A stretch of DNA of 64,000 nucleotides, taken from Candidatus Enterococcus willemsii. Its GTDB lineage: Bacteria > Bacillota > Bacilli > Lactobacillales > Enterococcaceae. Positions 46,901-55,958 of this stretch are shown piece by piece. The stretch is taken from contig NZ_MAEL01000057.1 in the NCBI RefSeq assembly GCF_009933335.1, positions 1 to 64,000 on the forward strand, read 5' to 3'. The first letter of the stretch is position 1. Each line of letters opens with the position of its first letter. The position numbers were made by a program, and so were the translations under genes. Below the pieces are notes generated by a model that was not told where the DNA came from, made no database searches, and was given only the letters and a program-made list of their open reading frames with translations.

Positions 46901-47933
46901 GCAAACAGAGCATGATTTTTTGCATTTTCCTGGCTGTTTGTATACTAAAGACATGTGCACACAAGACAAAGAAGAAGAACATCAGCAAATTAATCAAACG
47001 CATTCGCTAAGTTCAACATATTCTTTTCAAGGATTCAATGGATATCGAGATGGAAAAATAGTCATACGAGGCGCATTGATTAAGCCGCATCATTTAGATG
47101 AATGTTATTTAGGTTATTTTGAAGCAATCGATGATGAGGCTGTTATGCTTGCGTTCATGAAAGAATTACAAAAACAGGCAAAAAAAATGGGCGCAGTGCG
47201 TTTGATTGGTCCTGTGCAAGGGAGTTTTTGGTTAGGTTATCGGATGAAAGTGACTGGTTTTGATTCGTTATTTACCAGTGAACCTCATAACCTAGCATAC
47301 TATCCTAGATTATGGCAAGTAGCAGGATTTAGAGAAATCGAGCATTATGCTTCAAATTTTTATCAAGCCATTTCACCGCAGTATCATTCGAAGAAAATGA
47401 CCAAAAGATACCAACAATTCATGGAGAAGGGCTATCAATTCTATTCTCCAAAAAGGAAAGATTGGTCACGCGTTTCAATTGAAGTATTTCATTTGCTAAG
47501 ACAGTTGTATCGGGATTTTCCTTTATATCAAGAAATTACAGAAACACAGTTTGCAACTATTTTTGGAAAACTAAAGCATGTTATCGATTTTTCAATGGTG
47601 CAGTTAGCTTATAAAGAGAATGAATTGGTCGGGTTCTTAATCACTTTACCAGATTACGGGAATCTCGTTTACCAAAAGCTGACACCGCTCACGCTAGCAA
47701 AAATCCTTTATACGCGTTGGCGAGCCAAACGCTATATTCTATTATATTTAGGAGCTAAGCCAGAACATTTGGGATTAGGGTTAGCTATCTCTTATCCGAT
47801 TTTCAAACAAGCTAAAAAGCGTCATGCAGAACTGATCGGCGCATTAATTCATCAAGGAACGATTACCAAACAATATGTTCCAGAAATGCAAGAAAAGACC
47901 CATGAATATAGTTTGTGGGAATTGGTGTTATAA
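46857..47933 (+). CDS. GNAT-like N-acyltransferase family protein
   Basis: A 358-aa soluble protein with two acetyltransferase-like halves. The pattern GPVQGSFWLGYRMKVTGFDS with later SEPHNLAYYPRLWQVAGF (about 118-160) is typical of a GNAT subgroup of unknown function. The second half has the acyl-CoA-binding style LGAKPEHLGLGLAISY. The start ATG follows AAGGGGG and overlaps the dikinase B gene by 44 nt. As the last gene of the lipid operon it could N-acylate the amino head group, but this is inference. A strong terminator follows. Confidence 0.7.
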   Translation: MTKANLTITPVKPNEQTEHDFLHFPGCLYTKDMCTQDKEEEHQQINQTHSLSSTYSFQGFNGYRDGKIVIRGALIKPHHLDECYLGYFEAIDDEAVMLAFMKELQKQAKKMGAVRLIGPVQGSFWLGYRMKVTGFDSLFTSEPHNLAYYPRLWQVAGFREIEHYASNFYQAISPQYHSKKMTKRYQQFMEKGYQFYSPKRKDWSRVSIEVFHLLRQLYRDFPLYQEITETQFATIFGKLKHVIDFSMVQLAYKENELVGFLITLPDYGNLVYQKLTPLTLAKILYTRWRAKRYILLYLGAKPEHLGLGLAISYPIFKQAKKRHAELIGALIHQGTITKQYVPEMQEKTHEYSLWELVL

Positions 47934-47937
47934 AGCA

Positions 47938-47972
47938 AAAAAGCTTTCCAGTTTTCTGGAAAGCTTTTTGTT
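47938..47972. terminator. bidirectional terminator between lipid operon and lexA
   Basis: AAAAAGCTTTCCAG-TTTT-CTGGAAAGCTTTTT, a perfect 14-bp stem with A and T tracts. It ends both the lipid operon and the convergent lexA. Confidence 0.92.
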
Positions 47973-48598
47973 TAATAAAAATGACGATATAAGCCAACAA
48001 CTAAGCCTAAAATTTTAACATTCGGTAAAATAATTGGTTCCATAAAATCATTTTCTGGTTGTAGACGAATATAATTATTTTCTTTGTAAAATCTCTTACA
48101 AGTCGCTTCGTCATCATCCGTCATAGCAATGACAATGTCACCGTTACGAGCGATATCCTGTTTACGGATAATTACTTGGTCGCCATCAAGAATTCCGGCA
48201 TTAATCATACTTTCGCCACGGATTGTTAGCATAAACAATTGTCCACTATCATTTATTAAATTAGGTGGGATAGGGAAGAAGTCTGAAGCGTCTTCTACGG
48301 CTAAGATAGGCTCACCGGCGGTAACCACACCTAATAAAGGGATACTTTTATCTTGAGGACTTTCGCCGATTGTTTCTAATCCTAATGGTGTTAGTTCAAT
48401 TGCTCTTGGTTTCGTTGGATCACGTAGAATTAGCCCTTTTTTTTCTAAACGGGATAAATGTCCATGAACAGTTGAGGTAGAAGAAAGTTGAACGGCTTCG
48501 CCTATCTCACGAACTGTAGGTGGATAACCTTTTGAATTCACACGTTCATGGATGAATTTCAATACTTCGAGTTGTCGATTTTCTGTACGTTTTACCAA
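47972..48598 (-). CDS. lexA: SOS repressor LexA
   Basis: About 208 aa. The N-terminal winged helix (about 1-70) has [20 protein letters not shown]. The cleavage bond is Ala-Gly in VVTAGEPI. The catalytic Ser is in GESMINAG and the Lys in ATCKRFYKE. RecA-stimulated self-cleavage derepresses the DNA damage response. TTG 48598 is preferred because AGAAGG lies 8 nt upstream; GTG 48607 is too close to that site. It is divergent from ynzC, with an SOS box in the shared region. Confidence 0.95.
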   Translation of the reverse strand: MVKRTENRQLEVLKFIHERVNSKGYPPTVREIGEAVQLSSTSTVHGHLSRLEKKGLILRDPTKPRAIELTPLGLETIGESPQDKSIPLLGVVTAGEPILAVEDASDFFPIPPNLINDSGQLFMLTIRGESMINAGILDGDQVIIRKQDIARNGDIVIAMTDDDEATCKRFYKENNYIRLQPENDFMEPIILPNVKILGLVVGLYRHFY

Positions 48599-48699
48599 AA
48601 CGAACACCTTCTTTCATTTAAGTAGTTAATTTCATATTAATAATTTGGAATATTTGCTATTTTTTCTAAATTTAGTGTAACATAATCAAAATAGAAATT

Positions 48700-48713
48700 C
48701 AAACAGATGTTCG
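48700..48713. promoter_or_regulatory. SOS box (LexA operator)
   Basis: CAAACAGATGTTCG matches 12 of 14 positions of the Gram-positive LexA box CGAACRNRYGTTYC. It lies in the lexA/ynzC divergent region, placed to control lexA itself and possibly ynzC. Confidence 0.7.
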
Positions 48714-48777
48714 CTTTTTTCTTTTGATTGTAATTTTTAGCTCTTTTGTATAATATGGAAGGGAAAGGGGTAGAGAA

Positions 48778-49020
48778 ATGCTATCAAAAGAAAAGATTGA
48801 ACGAATTAACGAATTAGCTAAAAAGAAAAAAACAGAAGGTTTGACAGATAAAGAACAAAAAGAGCAGCATCAATTAAGACAGGAATATTTACAAGCCTTT
48901 CGTGGAGGAATGAAACACCACATTGAAGGAATGAAAGTCGTTGATCCTGAAGGAAATGATGTCACACCAGAAAAATTAAAGCAAATCCAAAAAGCAAAAG
49001 GTTTGCATCATAGAAAATAA
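48778..49020 (+). CDS. ynzC: DUF896 protein YnzC
   Basis: An 80-aa helical protein of the DUF896 family: the helix-loop-helix core is [22 protein letters not shown] and then [14 protein letters not shown], with the C-terminal [20 protein letters not shown] tail. In Bacillus the homologue lies in the SOS-controlled yneA-yneB-ynzC operon divergent from lexA. Here ynzC alone holds the position. Start ATG follows AAGGGG. Confidence 0.92.
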   Translation: MLSKEKIERINELAKKKKTEGLTDKEQKEQHQLRQEYLQAFRGGMKHHIEGMKVVDPEGNDVTPEKLKQIQKAKGLHHRK

Positions 49021-49022
49021 AT

Positions 49023-49069
49023 AAAAGATACCTTTGCGAAAACTATTGAAAATTGCGAGGGTATCTTTT
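49023..49069 (+). terminator. terminator after ynzC
   Basis: AAAAGATACCTTTGC pairs with GCGAGGGTATCTTTT, two G-U pairs, with a T-rich end. The tkt promoter is embedded in its loop and right arm. Confidence 0.8.
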
Positions 49070-49074
49070 ATAAT
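49046..49074 (+). promoter_or_regulatory. tkt promoter inside the ynzC terminator
   Basis: TTGAAA (49046-49051), a 17-nt spacer and a perfect TATAAT (49069-49074). The boxes lie in the loop and right arm of the preceding terminator hairpin, 47 nt upstream of the tkt start. Confidence 0.75.
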
Positions 49075-49120
49075 AGAGAAGTAATATAGGTAAAAAAAAC
49101 CTAAATAGGAGGCGTTACTA

Positions 49121-51115
49121 TTGTTCGACAAAATTGACCAACTAGGTGTAGATACGCTACGCACCTTGAGTATTGATGCAGTACAAAAAGCCAATTCAGG
49201 CCATCCAGGACTACCAATGGGGGCTGCGCCAATGGCGTATGCTTTATGGACCAAACATTTGAAAGTGAATCCAACGACTTCTCGCAATTGGGTCGATCGT
49301 GACCGCTTTGTTTTATCAGCGGGCCATGGTTCAGCCTTATTGTATAGCTTATTGCATGTTGCAGGCTATGATGTGAGCATCGATGATTTAAAAAACTTCC
49401 GTCAATGGGAGAGCCGTACACCAGGACATCCTGAAGTCAACCATACCGATGGGGTCGAAGCAACAACTGGTCCTTTAGGGCAAGGGATTGCGATGGCGGT
49501 AGGAATGGCAATGGCGGAAGCTCATCTAGCTGCAACATATAATCGTGACCAATTCAACGTGGTTGATCATTATACCTATGCGCTTTGTGGTGATGGCGAT
49601 TTAATGGAAGGTGTTTCTCAAGAAGCTGTCTCTATGGCTGGTCATATGAAATTAGATAAATTAATTGTCTTGTATGATTCTAATGATATTTCATTAGACG
49701 GACCAACATCAAAAGCCTTTACTGAAAATGTCGGACAACGTTTTGAAGCATATGGCTGGCAACATCTTTTAGTTGAAGAAGGGACAAGCTTAGAAGCCAT
49801 CTCTCAAGCAATTGAAGAAGCGAAAGCTGAAACAAATAAACCAACTTTAATTGAAATCAAAACAGTGATTGGTTTTGGTGCACCAAACGCCGGTACATCT
49901 GCAGTACATGGCGCGCCATTAGGTGTGGAAGGCATTCAAGCAGCGAAAAAAGCCTATGGTTGGGATTATCCTGAATTTACTGTGCCTGAAGAAGTAGCGA
50001 CACGCTTCAAAGAAACAATCGTTGAAGAAGGGATTAAAGCTGAAAATGCTTGGAATGAGTTATTTGCTGCGTATGAACAAGCTTATCCGGAATTAGCCGC
50101 ACAATTCAAACAAGCGTTTGCTGATGAATTGCCAGAAAACTGGGATGCAGAATTGCCAACGTATGAAGTGGGCTCAAGCCAAGCCAGTCGTGTCTCAAGC
50201 AAAGAAATGATTCAAGCATTATCAAAAGCTGTGCCTAGTCTATGGGGCGGTTCAGCAGATTTATCTGCCTCAAATAATACAATGGTCGCAGCTGAAAAAG
50301 ATTTTGAACCGGGGCAATACGAAGGACGTAATATTTGGTTTGGTGTCCGTGAATTTGCGATGGCAGCTGCAATGAATGGGATTCAATTGCATGGCGGTAC
50401 ACGTGTATATGGTGGTACGTTCTTTGTCTTTGTCGATTACCTACGTCCAGCTGTTCGTTTATCAGCGATTCAAGGTGTGCCAGTGACATATGTCTTAACG
50501 CATGATTCTGTGGCTGTTGGTGAAGATGGACCAACCCATGAACCAGTTGAACAATTAGCTAGCCTACGCAGTATGCCAAATGTGCAAGTGATTCGTCCGG
50601 CAGATGGCAATGAAACACGTGCCGCATGGAAATTAGCGATGACGACTAAAGACAAACCAACGGTATTAGTCTTAAGTCGCCAAAACTTACCAACAATTGC
50701 CGGCACGAAAGAACACGCCGATGAAAATGTAGCCAAAGGTGGCTACGTGATTTCTGCACAAAAAGGCGAGAAACCAGAAGGGATTTTACTTGCGACTGGT
50801 TCAGAAGTGAACTTAGCGATTGAAGCCCAAGCCAAATTAGCTGAAGAAGGTATCGATGTATCGGTGGTTTCTTTACCAAGTTTTGATTTGTTTGACGCAC
50901 AACCAGAAGAATATAAGAAAACTGTGCTTATACCTGGCGTGAAAAAACGCGTAGCGATTGAAGCCGGTTCTTCCTTCGGTTGGGCACAATACGTGAAATG
51001 TCATGGCAAAACAATTACAATCGATCGTTTTGGCGCATCTGCTCCGGGAGATAAAGTCTTAGCAGAATATGGCTTTAACGTTGAGAATGTTGTGAATACA
51101 TTTAAATCTATTTAA
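49121..51115 (+). CDS. tkt: transketolase
   Basis: A 664-aa thiamine-diphosphate enzyme of the pentose phosphate pathway that moves two-carbon units between sugar phosphates. Seen features: the N-terminal [18 protein letters not shown], the TPP motif [13 protein letters not shown], the middle pyrimidine domain with [11 protein letters not shown] and [10 protein letters not shown], and [16 protein letters not shown]. Start is TTG 49121 with AGGAGGC upstream. Length is standard. Confidence 0.96.
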   Translation: MFDKIDQLGVDTLRTLSIDAVQKANSGHPGLPMGAAPMAYALWTKHLKVNPTTSRNWVDRDRFVLSAGHGSALLYSLLHVAGYDVSIDDLKNFRQWESRTPGHPEVNHTDGVEATTGPLGQGIAMAVGMAMAEAHLAATYNRDQFNVVDHYTYALCGDGDLMEGVSQEAVSMAGHMKLDKLIVLYDSNDISLDGPTSKAFTENVGQRFEAYGWQHLLVEEGTSLEAISQAIEEAKAETNKPTLIEIKTVIGFGAPNAGTSAVHGAPLGVEGIQAAKKAYGWDYPEFTVPEEVATRFKETIVEEGIKAENAWNELFAAYEQAYPELAAQFKQAFADELPENWDAELPTYEVGSSQASRVSSKEMIQALSKAVPSLWGGSADLSASNNTMVAAEKDFEPGQYEGRNIWFGVREFAMAAAMNGIQLHGGTRVYGGTFFVFVDYLRPAVRLSAIQGVPVTYVLTHDSVAVGEDGPTHEPVEQLASLRSMPNVQVIRPADGNETRAAWKLAMTTKDKPTVLVLSRQNLPTIAGTKEHADENVAKGGYVISAQKGEKPEGILLATGSEVNLAIEAQAKLAEEGIDVSVVSLPSFDLFDAQPEEYKKTVLIPGVKKRVAIEAGSSFGWAQYVKCHGKTITIDRFGASAPGDKVLAEYGFNVENVVNTFKSI

Positions 51116-51147
51116 AAAAGGAGAGCATGGTGCTCTCTTTTTTTTTT
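51116..51147 (+). terminator. terminator after tkt
   Basis: GAGAGC-ATGGT-GCTCTC with flanking A and T runs, and a tail of more than ten T. Confidence 0.9.
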
Positions 51148-51320
51148 ATTAAATTTAGAGTTTCGCAAATCTTTTTATCCTGACAAGACATTGAAAGTAC
51201 ATAGCTACAATTAGAGATATACAATGATTTTCCATAAAAAACTATAAAAAAACTTTTATCCTGAATGCTTTGATTGGCAAGGGATTAAGCGTTTCTGTGA
51301 ATAAATTTTGAACAAAATGT

Positions 51321-51349
51321 TTGTTTTGTTTGTTTTTTTGTCATACAAT
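51321..51349 (+). promoter_or_regulatory. promoter of GH73-LysM hydrolase gene
   Basis: TTGTTT (51321-51326), a 17-nt spacer and TACAAT (51344-51349), 66 nt upstream of the start. The rest of the gap after the tkt terminator holds nothing else recognised. Confidence 0.6.
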
Positions 51350-51414
51350 ATTATTTGTATAAGAAAAACGGTTATTTTTATAAGGAGTTTTTTTAAAGTT
51401 TCTAGGAGGGTATT

Positions 51415-52278
51415 ATGACATATAAAACACGCAGTGAGCGACATCAAAAAATTCAAAAAAAGAGTCCGCTCGATAAAAAGACTGTATTACCGATGTTAGG
51501 TACAGCATTAATGGTAGCACCGGCAACACTAGTTCTTGCACCTCAGCAGGTTCAAGCTGATGAATACCAAGCGCCTGAGAACAATGCGTATAATTTAATT
51601 GACCAAATTGGTTGGACAGCACAAGAAGTTGCAGCAAGCAATGATTTGTATGCTTCTGTAATGATTGCCCAAGCACTACTAGAAAGTGGGAATGGTTCTT
51701 CTTTATTAGCGACTAGTCCTTATTATAATTTATTTGGTGTGAAGGCTTATGGAGGAGAACCTTCAGTTTGGTTACCAACGCAAGAGTATTTGAACGGACA
51801 ATGGGTAACAATGAATGAGCCGTTTAGAGCATATGGTTCTTATTGGGAATCATTGCAAGATCACGCAGCTGTGTTAAAAAGTATGAGCTACTCAACAGGT
51901 GTTGCGCATTATAAAGGCGCATGGAAAAGTCAAACAACAAGCTATGCAGATGCAACAGCTTATTTAACAGGTCGTTACGCAACTGATCCTGCATACAACC
52001 AAAAACTAAATTGGTTAATTGCTAACTACGACTTAACTCGCTTCGACACACCAGGACAAGCAACAGACTATTCTTACACAGAGATGAGTACTGCATCAGC
52101 ATCAGCAACAACTGAAACAGCATCTGCTAGTACAAACTCTGGCGGTTCTTATGTAGTAGTGGCTGGAGATACATTATGGGATATTGCAAATGCAAATGGT
52201 ATTTCCGTTGACCAATTAATGGCCAATAATGGATTAACAAGTGAATTAATTGTCGTTGGTCAACAACTGATTATTTAA
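51415..52278 (+). CDS. peptidoglycan hydrolase, GH73 glucosaminidase with LysM
   Basis: A 287-aa secreted wall hydrolase. After a signal peptide (about 20-49, cleavage near VQADE) comes a GH73 domain (about 55-205) with MIAQALLESGNGSSLL, containing the catalytic Glu, and YYNLFGVKAY. A Thr/Ser/Ala linker follows, then one LysM domain (about 242-287, YVVVAGDTLWDIANANGIS) that binds peptidoglycan. It resembles enterococcal autolysins and N-acetylglucosaminidases but is shorter, with a single LysM. The start ATG follows AGGAGGG. Confidence 0.92.
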   Translation: MTYKTRSERHQKIQKKSPLDKKTVLPMLGTALMVAPATLVLAPQQVQADEYQAPENNAYNLIDQIGWTAQEVAASNDLYASVMIAQALLESGNGSSLLATSPYYNLFGVKAYGGEPSVWLPTQEYLNGQWVTMNEPFRAYGSYWESLQDHAAVLKSMSYSTGVAHYKGAWKSQTTSYADATAYLTGRYATDPAYNQKLNWLIANYDLTRFDTPGQATDYSYTEMSTASASATTETASASTNSGGSYVVVAGDTLWDIANANGISVDQLMANNGLTSELIVVGQQLII

Positions 52279-52307
52279 ATAGGTGAATCATAAAAACAAT
52301 CATAGAT

Positions 52308-52347
52308 TGCATAATTCTATTTAGAGAGTAGAATTATGCAGTTTTTT
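52308..52347 (+). terminator. terminator after GH73 hydrolase gene
   Basis: TGCATAATTCTA pairs perfectly with TAGAATTATGCA and is followed by GTTTTTTT. Confidence 0.88.
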
Positions 52348-52507
52348 TGTGTTTAACTAACGATTTTATTCGAAATAATGTGATACAAAATAACTATCAA
52401 AAGTGGAAAAACCAAGAAAATTCTTGTTTTGATTGTAAGCGGTATTTGCGCAATGGATTTGAATTCGTTAAAATGGAAATAAGAAGATTATGAAGGAGGC
52501 AATAAGT

Positions 52508-53437
52508 ATGAGTAATATCTATCAATCAGTCACAGAACTTGTCGGAAATACTCCAATTGTTAAACTAAATAAAATTGTTCCTGAAGGAGCTGCAGAAGTT
52601 TATGTAAAATTGGAAGCTTTCAATCCTGGAAGCAGTGTAAAAGATCGGATTGCTTTAAGTATGATTGAACAAGCAGAACGAGACGGTTTGTTAAAACCTG
52701 GTGACACAATTATTGAGCCAACATCTGGCAATACTGGGATTGGATTAGCTATGATTGGCGCGGCAAAAGGTTATCGTGTAGTTTTAGTGATGCCTGAAAC
52801 AATGAGTATTGAACGTCGCAAATTAATGCAAGCTTATGGTGCGGAGCTCGTTTTAACTCCTGGTACAGATGCAATCTCAGGTTCTATCACTAAAGCAAAA
52901 GAATTGGCAGAAGAGCATAACTATTTTATGCCACTGCAATTTGATAATCCAGCTAATCCGTCAATTCATGAGAAAACAACTGGAAAAGAAATCGAAGCAA
53001 ATTTTGGCGTACAAGGTTTAGATGCCTTTGTTTCTGCAATTGGTACAGGAGGAACGATTACTGGTGTCGGACAAGAACTAAAGCGTGTTTATCCAGACAT
53101 TAAGATTTATGGTGTTGAACCTGCTGAATCGGCGATTTTAAGTGGGAACCCTCCAGGACCACATAAAATCCAAGGAATTGGTACTGGGTTTGTGCCAAAA
53201 GTGCTAGATGTGAAGGTATATGATGATGTCTTAGCGGTCTCAAGCGATGATGCGATAGCCACGGCACGTGAAGTTGCTGTGAAAGAAGGCATTTTAGTGG
53301 GAATTTCTTCAGGAGCAGCGATTAATGCTGCGCTCCGCGTGGCACAAGCACTAGGTGAAGGAAAAAAAGTTCTAACTATTTCTGCTGATAATGGCGAACG
53401 TTATCTCTCAACAGTACTATATGATTTTGCTGAATAA
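52508..53437 (+). CDS. cysK: cysteine synthase A
   Basis: A 309-aa PLP enzyme that makes cysteine from O-acetylserine and sulfide. The PLP lysine is in [12 protein letters not shown], the Asn loop is [10 protein letters not shown], the phosphate-binding loop [10 protein letters not shown], and the C-terminal Ser region [16 protein letters not shown] 52508 follows AAGGAGG. The gene is monocistronic, closed by a strong terminator; no T-box or riboswitch was recognised in the 158 bases upstream. Confidence 0.95.
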   Translation: MSNIYQSVTELVGNTPIVKLNKIVPEGAAEVYVKLEAFNPGSSVKDRIALSMIEQAERDGLLKPGDTIIEPTSGNTGIGLAMIGAAKGYRVVLVMPETMSIERRKLMQAYGAELVLTPGTDAISGSITKAKELAEEHNYFMPLQFDNPANPSIHEKTTGKEIEANFGVQGLDAFVSAIGTGGTITGVGQELKRVYPDIKIYGVEPAESAILSGNPPGPHKIQGIGTGFVPKVLDVKVYDDVLAVSSDDAIATAREVAVKEGILVGISSGAAINAALRVAQALGEGKKVLTISADNGERYLSTVLYDFAE

Positions 53438-53450
53438 CAGCTTACTATTT

Positions 53451-53488
53451 AAGACTAGTTTACGAAATTTTCGTAAACTAGTCTTTTC
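53451..53488 (+). terminator. terminator after cysK
   Basis: A near-perfect long inverted repeat AAGACTAGTTTACGAA / TTCGTAAACTAGTCTT with TTTT after it. Confidence 0.9.
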
Positions 53489-53572
53489 ATTGTGGTGTAT
53501 TTAAAATAAAAAACTAGAAAAAAGGAAGAAGTCATAGTATGATTAATTAGATAAAAGAATGGAGGGAATCCT

Positions 53573-54001
53573 GTGACGACTTTTGATGATGCTTTACACC
53601 ACTTAAAAGAAGAAAATATTCGCATCACACCACAACGGGTTGCCATTTTAGAATTTTTAGCTAGTGCAACGAGCCATCCAACAGCAGAAGATATTTACCG
53701 TGCGATTGAGGTCAAATTTCCTGGGATGAGTGTTGCAACAGTTTACAATAATTTACGCTTATTTACAGAGATTGGCTTTGTAAAAGAAATGAGTTATGGT
53801 GATGCTTCGAGTCGCTTTGATTTTCATACAGATCCACATTATCATGCGATTTGTCGTAAATGTGGAAAAGTGGCTGATTTTCATTATCCTGGATTGGAAG
53901 ATGTCGAAATGGCAGCACAACAACTAACAGGCTATACCATCAGTTCTCATCGTTTGGAAGTCTATGGTTTATGTCCTGATTGTCAAAAGGAGGAAGTATA
54001 G
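53573..54001 (+). CDS. perR: Fur-family regulator, PerR-like
   Basis: A 142-aa metal-dependent repressor. The winged helix has ITPQRVAILEFL, SHPTAEDIYR and MSVATVYNNLRLF. The metal-binding region is RFDFHTDPHYHAICRKCG, with a second Cys pair CPDC, which together form the structural zinc site. The Asp in RFDFH and the overall pattern fit the peroxide sensor PerR better than Fur or Zur. The start is GTG 53573 with GAGGG upstream. ridA follows directly after its stop. Confidence 0.88.
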   Translation: MTTFDDALHHLKEENIRITPQRVAILEFLASATSHPTAEDIYRAIEVKFPGMSVATVYNNLRLFTEIGFVKEMSYGDASSRFDFHTDPHYHAICRKCGKVADFHYPGLEDVEMAAQQLTGYTISSHRLEVYGLCPDCQKEEV

Positions 54002-54385
54002 ATGCAAATTATTCAAACAAATAAGGCCCCGAAAGCAATTGGTCCTTATGTACAAGCAAGAATAGCCAATGGTTTTTTATTTGCCTCAGGTCAAGTGCCA
54101 TTAGATCCCGAAACTGGAGAAGTGGTTGGCGTAACAATTGAGGAGCAGACAGCACAAGTAATCAAGAATATTTCAGCTATTTTAGTAGAAGCAAATATTA
54201 CTGCAGATCATATTGTAAAAACGACTTGTTTCTTAAAAAATATGGATGATTTTGTAGCTTTCAATGGCGTGTATAGTACATTATTCAATGAAGGTTTGCC
54301 TGCTCGCTCTGCAGTCGAAGTAGCACGTTTACCTAAAGATGTATTAATTGAAATTGAAATTATTGCTTCGATGTCTCCAGAATAA
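54002..54385 (+). CDS. ridA: RidA family reactive imine deaminase
   Basis: A 127-aa RidA/YjgF enzyme that hydrolyses reactive enamines and imines such as 2-aminoacrylate. The N-terminal APKAIGPYVQARIANGFLF, the LPARSAVEVARLPK segment with the substrate-binding Arg, and the final EIEIIA are standard. AAGGAGG lies within the end of perR, so the two genes are cotranscribed. Confidence 0.95.
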   Translation: MQIIQTNKAPKAIGPYVQARIANGFLFASGQVPLDPETGEVVGVTIEEQTAQVIKNISAILVEANITADHIVKTTCFLKNMDDFVAFNGVYSTLFNEGLPARSAVEVARLPKDVLIEIEIIASMSPE

Positions 54386-54420
54386 CTAGAAAAAACTGTT
54401 AATAGGCACTATGAACATGA

Positions 54421-54522
54421 CAAAACAATCCGAACTATATAGAATGAGAGGCGACAATTTGAATGAATTGTCGATATACGCTTACTAGGTTGTAAGCATC
54501 TCTATATAGTTTGGTTATTTTG
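54421..54522. repeat. multi-branched inverted-repeat element (structured RNA or MITE-like)
   Basis: The outer arms CAAAACAATCCG + AACTATATAGA (54421-54443) and TCTATATAG + TTTGGTTATTTTG (54501-54522) pair over about 22 bp with one mismatch and one bulge. Between them are two separate hairpins: CGACAATT-TGAATG-AATTGTCG (54452-54473) and GCTTAC-TAGGTT-GTAAGC (54480-54497). The whole forms a three-way junction. It has no poly-T tail, so it is not a plain terminator. No known RNA family was recognised. It could be a regulatory RNA, a dnaD leader element or a non-autonomous repeat. Confidence 0.6.
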
Positions 54523-54577
54523 ACTATGCTGTAGATTTATAGTATAGATTGTTCAATAAAAGAGGAAGGACTGTACC

Positions 54578-55273
54578 ATGATTTCACTTCAAGAATATTT
54601 ATCGAAAGGACAGACCGTCCTGTCGAATATTTTAATTGAAAATTACCGTCATTTAGGTATGACGAATGATGAATTTTTGCTCTGGATACAATTGTATCGT
54701 TACCATGAAGCAGGGGATGAATTTCCTGATTTGATTCCAATTTCTAAAAATATGGGAATCACACAACAAGATATTTATCAACTATTAAATCAGCTTGTCC
54801 AAAAGAATGTGATTATGATTGAATCTAAACGTAGCACAGATGGGAGAATTACGGATTACTATGATTTTTCTCCGATATTTGAGAAGTTAAGAGTACTATT
54901 AAAACAGCAACAAAATCAGGCCGAAAATCAACAATTTGAACGACAAGTTCAGCACTTGTATCAAATGTTTGAAGCCGAATTTGGTCGTCCGTTATCACCA
55001 ATTGAGTATCAACGAATTGGGCAGTGGTTGGAAGAAGATCAGTATCAGCCTGAGTTAGTTCAATTGGCATTAAAAGAAGCTGTTTTGAATCAAGCGTATA
55101 GTTTGAACTATATTGATCGAATTTTAATTTCATGGGAACGTAAGAATATCCATTCGACTGCTCAAGTAGAAGAAGAGCAAAAACGCCGAAAACGCCAGTT
55201 GCTACAAAAAGCACCTACATCAGAAAAGAAATTACCTAAAATATCAATGCATAATTGGTTAGATGAGGAGTAG
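54578..55273 (+). CDS. dnaD: DNA replication initiation protein DnaD
   Basis: A 231-aa primosome protein. The N-terminal DDBH1 winged-helix region (about 1-105) has the start MTNDEFLLWIQLYRYH and DLIPISKNMGITQQDIYQLL. The C-terminal DDBH2 domain (about 120-205) has FEAEFGRPLSPIEYQRIGQW and YSLNYIDRILISWERKNI. It acts with DnaB and DnaI in loading the replicative helicase in Firmicutes. It is followed by nth after 2 nt, the usual Firmicutes order. Confidence 0.93.
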   Translation: MISLQEYLSKGQTVLSNILIENYRHLGMTNDEFLLWIQLYRYHEAGDEFPDLIPISKNMGITQQDIYQLLNQLVQKNVIMIESKRSTDGRITDYYDFSPIFEKLRVLLKQQQNQAENQQFERQVQHLYQMFEAEFGRPLSPIEYQRIGQWLEEDQYQPELVQLALKEAVLNQAYSLNYIDRILISWERKNIHSTAQVEEEQKRRKRQLLQKAPTSEKKLPKISMHNWLDEE

Positions 55274-55275
55274 CC

Positions 55276-55938
55276 ATGATTAGTAAAGAAAAAACAATGT
55301 ATGCATTAAGTGAAATGTATGATATGTTTCCTGATGCGCATGGGGAATTAAATTATGAAACATCTTTTCAATTATTAATTGCAGTAATATTAAGTGCACA
55401 GGCAACAGATGTTTCTGTTAACAAAGCTACCCCAAAATTATTTGCGTCTTTCCCAACAGCTCAATCATTAGCAGAAGCACCGCTAGAAGATATTATCGAT
55501 ACAATTCGTACTATTGGTTTGTATCGCAACAAAGCGAAAAATATTAAAGCTTGTGCTCAACAGTTGCTTGAACGTTTTGATGGTGAGGTGCCCCAAACTA
55601 GAGAAGCATTAATGTCTTTACCTGGAGTTGGTCGAAAAACAGCAAACGTTGTGTTAGGGGATGCTTTTGGTATTCCGGCGATTGCTGTTGATACACACGT
55701 AGAACGGATTTCTAAACGTCTGCGCATTTGTAAATTAAATGCCAATGTATTAGAAGTAGAAGAGACGCTAATGCGGAAAGTCCCAAAAGAATTATGGATT
55801 AAAACGCATCATACAATGATTTTCTTTGGTCGCTATCATTGTACTGCTCGTGCCCCTAAATGCACGGAATGCCCGTTATTAACAATGTGTCAAGAAGGAA
55901 AAGAACGTATGAAAAAAATATCCAAGAAATCATTATGA
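55276..55938 (+). CDS. nth: endonuclease III
   Basis: A 220-aa DNA glycosylase/AP lyase for oxidised pyrimidines. The helix-hairpin-helix LPGVGRKTANVVLG includes the catalytic Lys, the catalytic Asp is in VDTHVERISKRL, and the 4Fe-4S ligands are in HCTARAPKCTECPLLTMC. The last codons (MKKISKKSL) are encoded inside the terminator stem. Confidence 0.96.
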   Translation: MISKEKTMYALSEMYDMFPDAHGELNYETSFQLLIAVILSAQATDVSVNKATPKLFASFPTAQSLAEAPLEDIIDTIRTIGLYRNKAKNIKACAQQLLERFDGEVPQTREALMSLPGVGRKTANVVLGDAFGIPAIAVDTHVERISKRLRICKLNANVLEVEETLMRKVPKELWIKTHHTMIFFGRYHCTARAPKCTECPLLTMCQEGKERMKKISKKSL

Positions 55939-55957
55939 TTTCTTGGATATTTTTTTG
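55912..55957. terminator. bidirectional terminator between nth and pbp1A
   Basis: AAAAAATATCCAAGAAATCAT pairs with ATGATTTCTTGGATATTTTTT (long perfect stem, one-base loop). It serves nth and the convergent pbp1A. Confidence 0.9.
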
Positions 55958-55958
55958 A

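Noticed and set aside
38945-47933. A complete archaeal ether lipid pathway
   Set aside because: No glycerol-1-phosphate dehydrogenase, geranylgeranylglyceryl phosphate synthase or reductase gene is in the window, so only a partial parallel can be claimed.
49101-49421. Open frames on the minus strand inside tkt, and similar frames inside other strong genes
   Set aside because: They lie fully within conserved genes, lack ribosome sites and read as shadows in other frames.
52345-52507. T-box or riboswitch upstream of cysK
   Set aside because: No T-box bulge sequence, specifier loop or antiterminator pair could be seen in the short gap.
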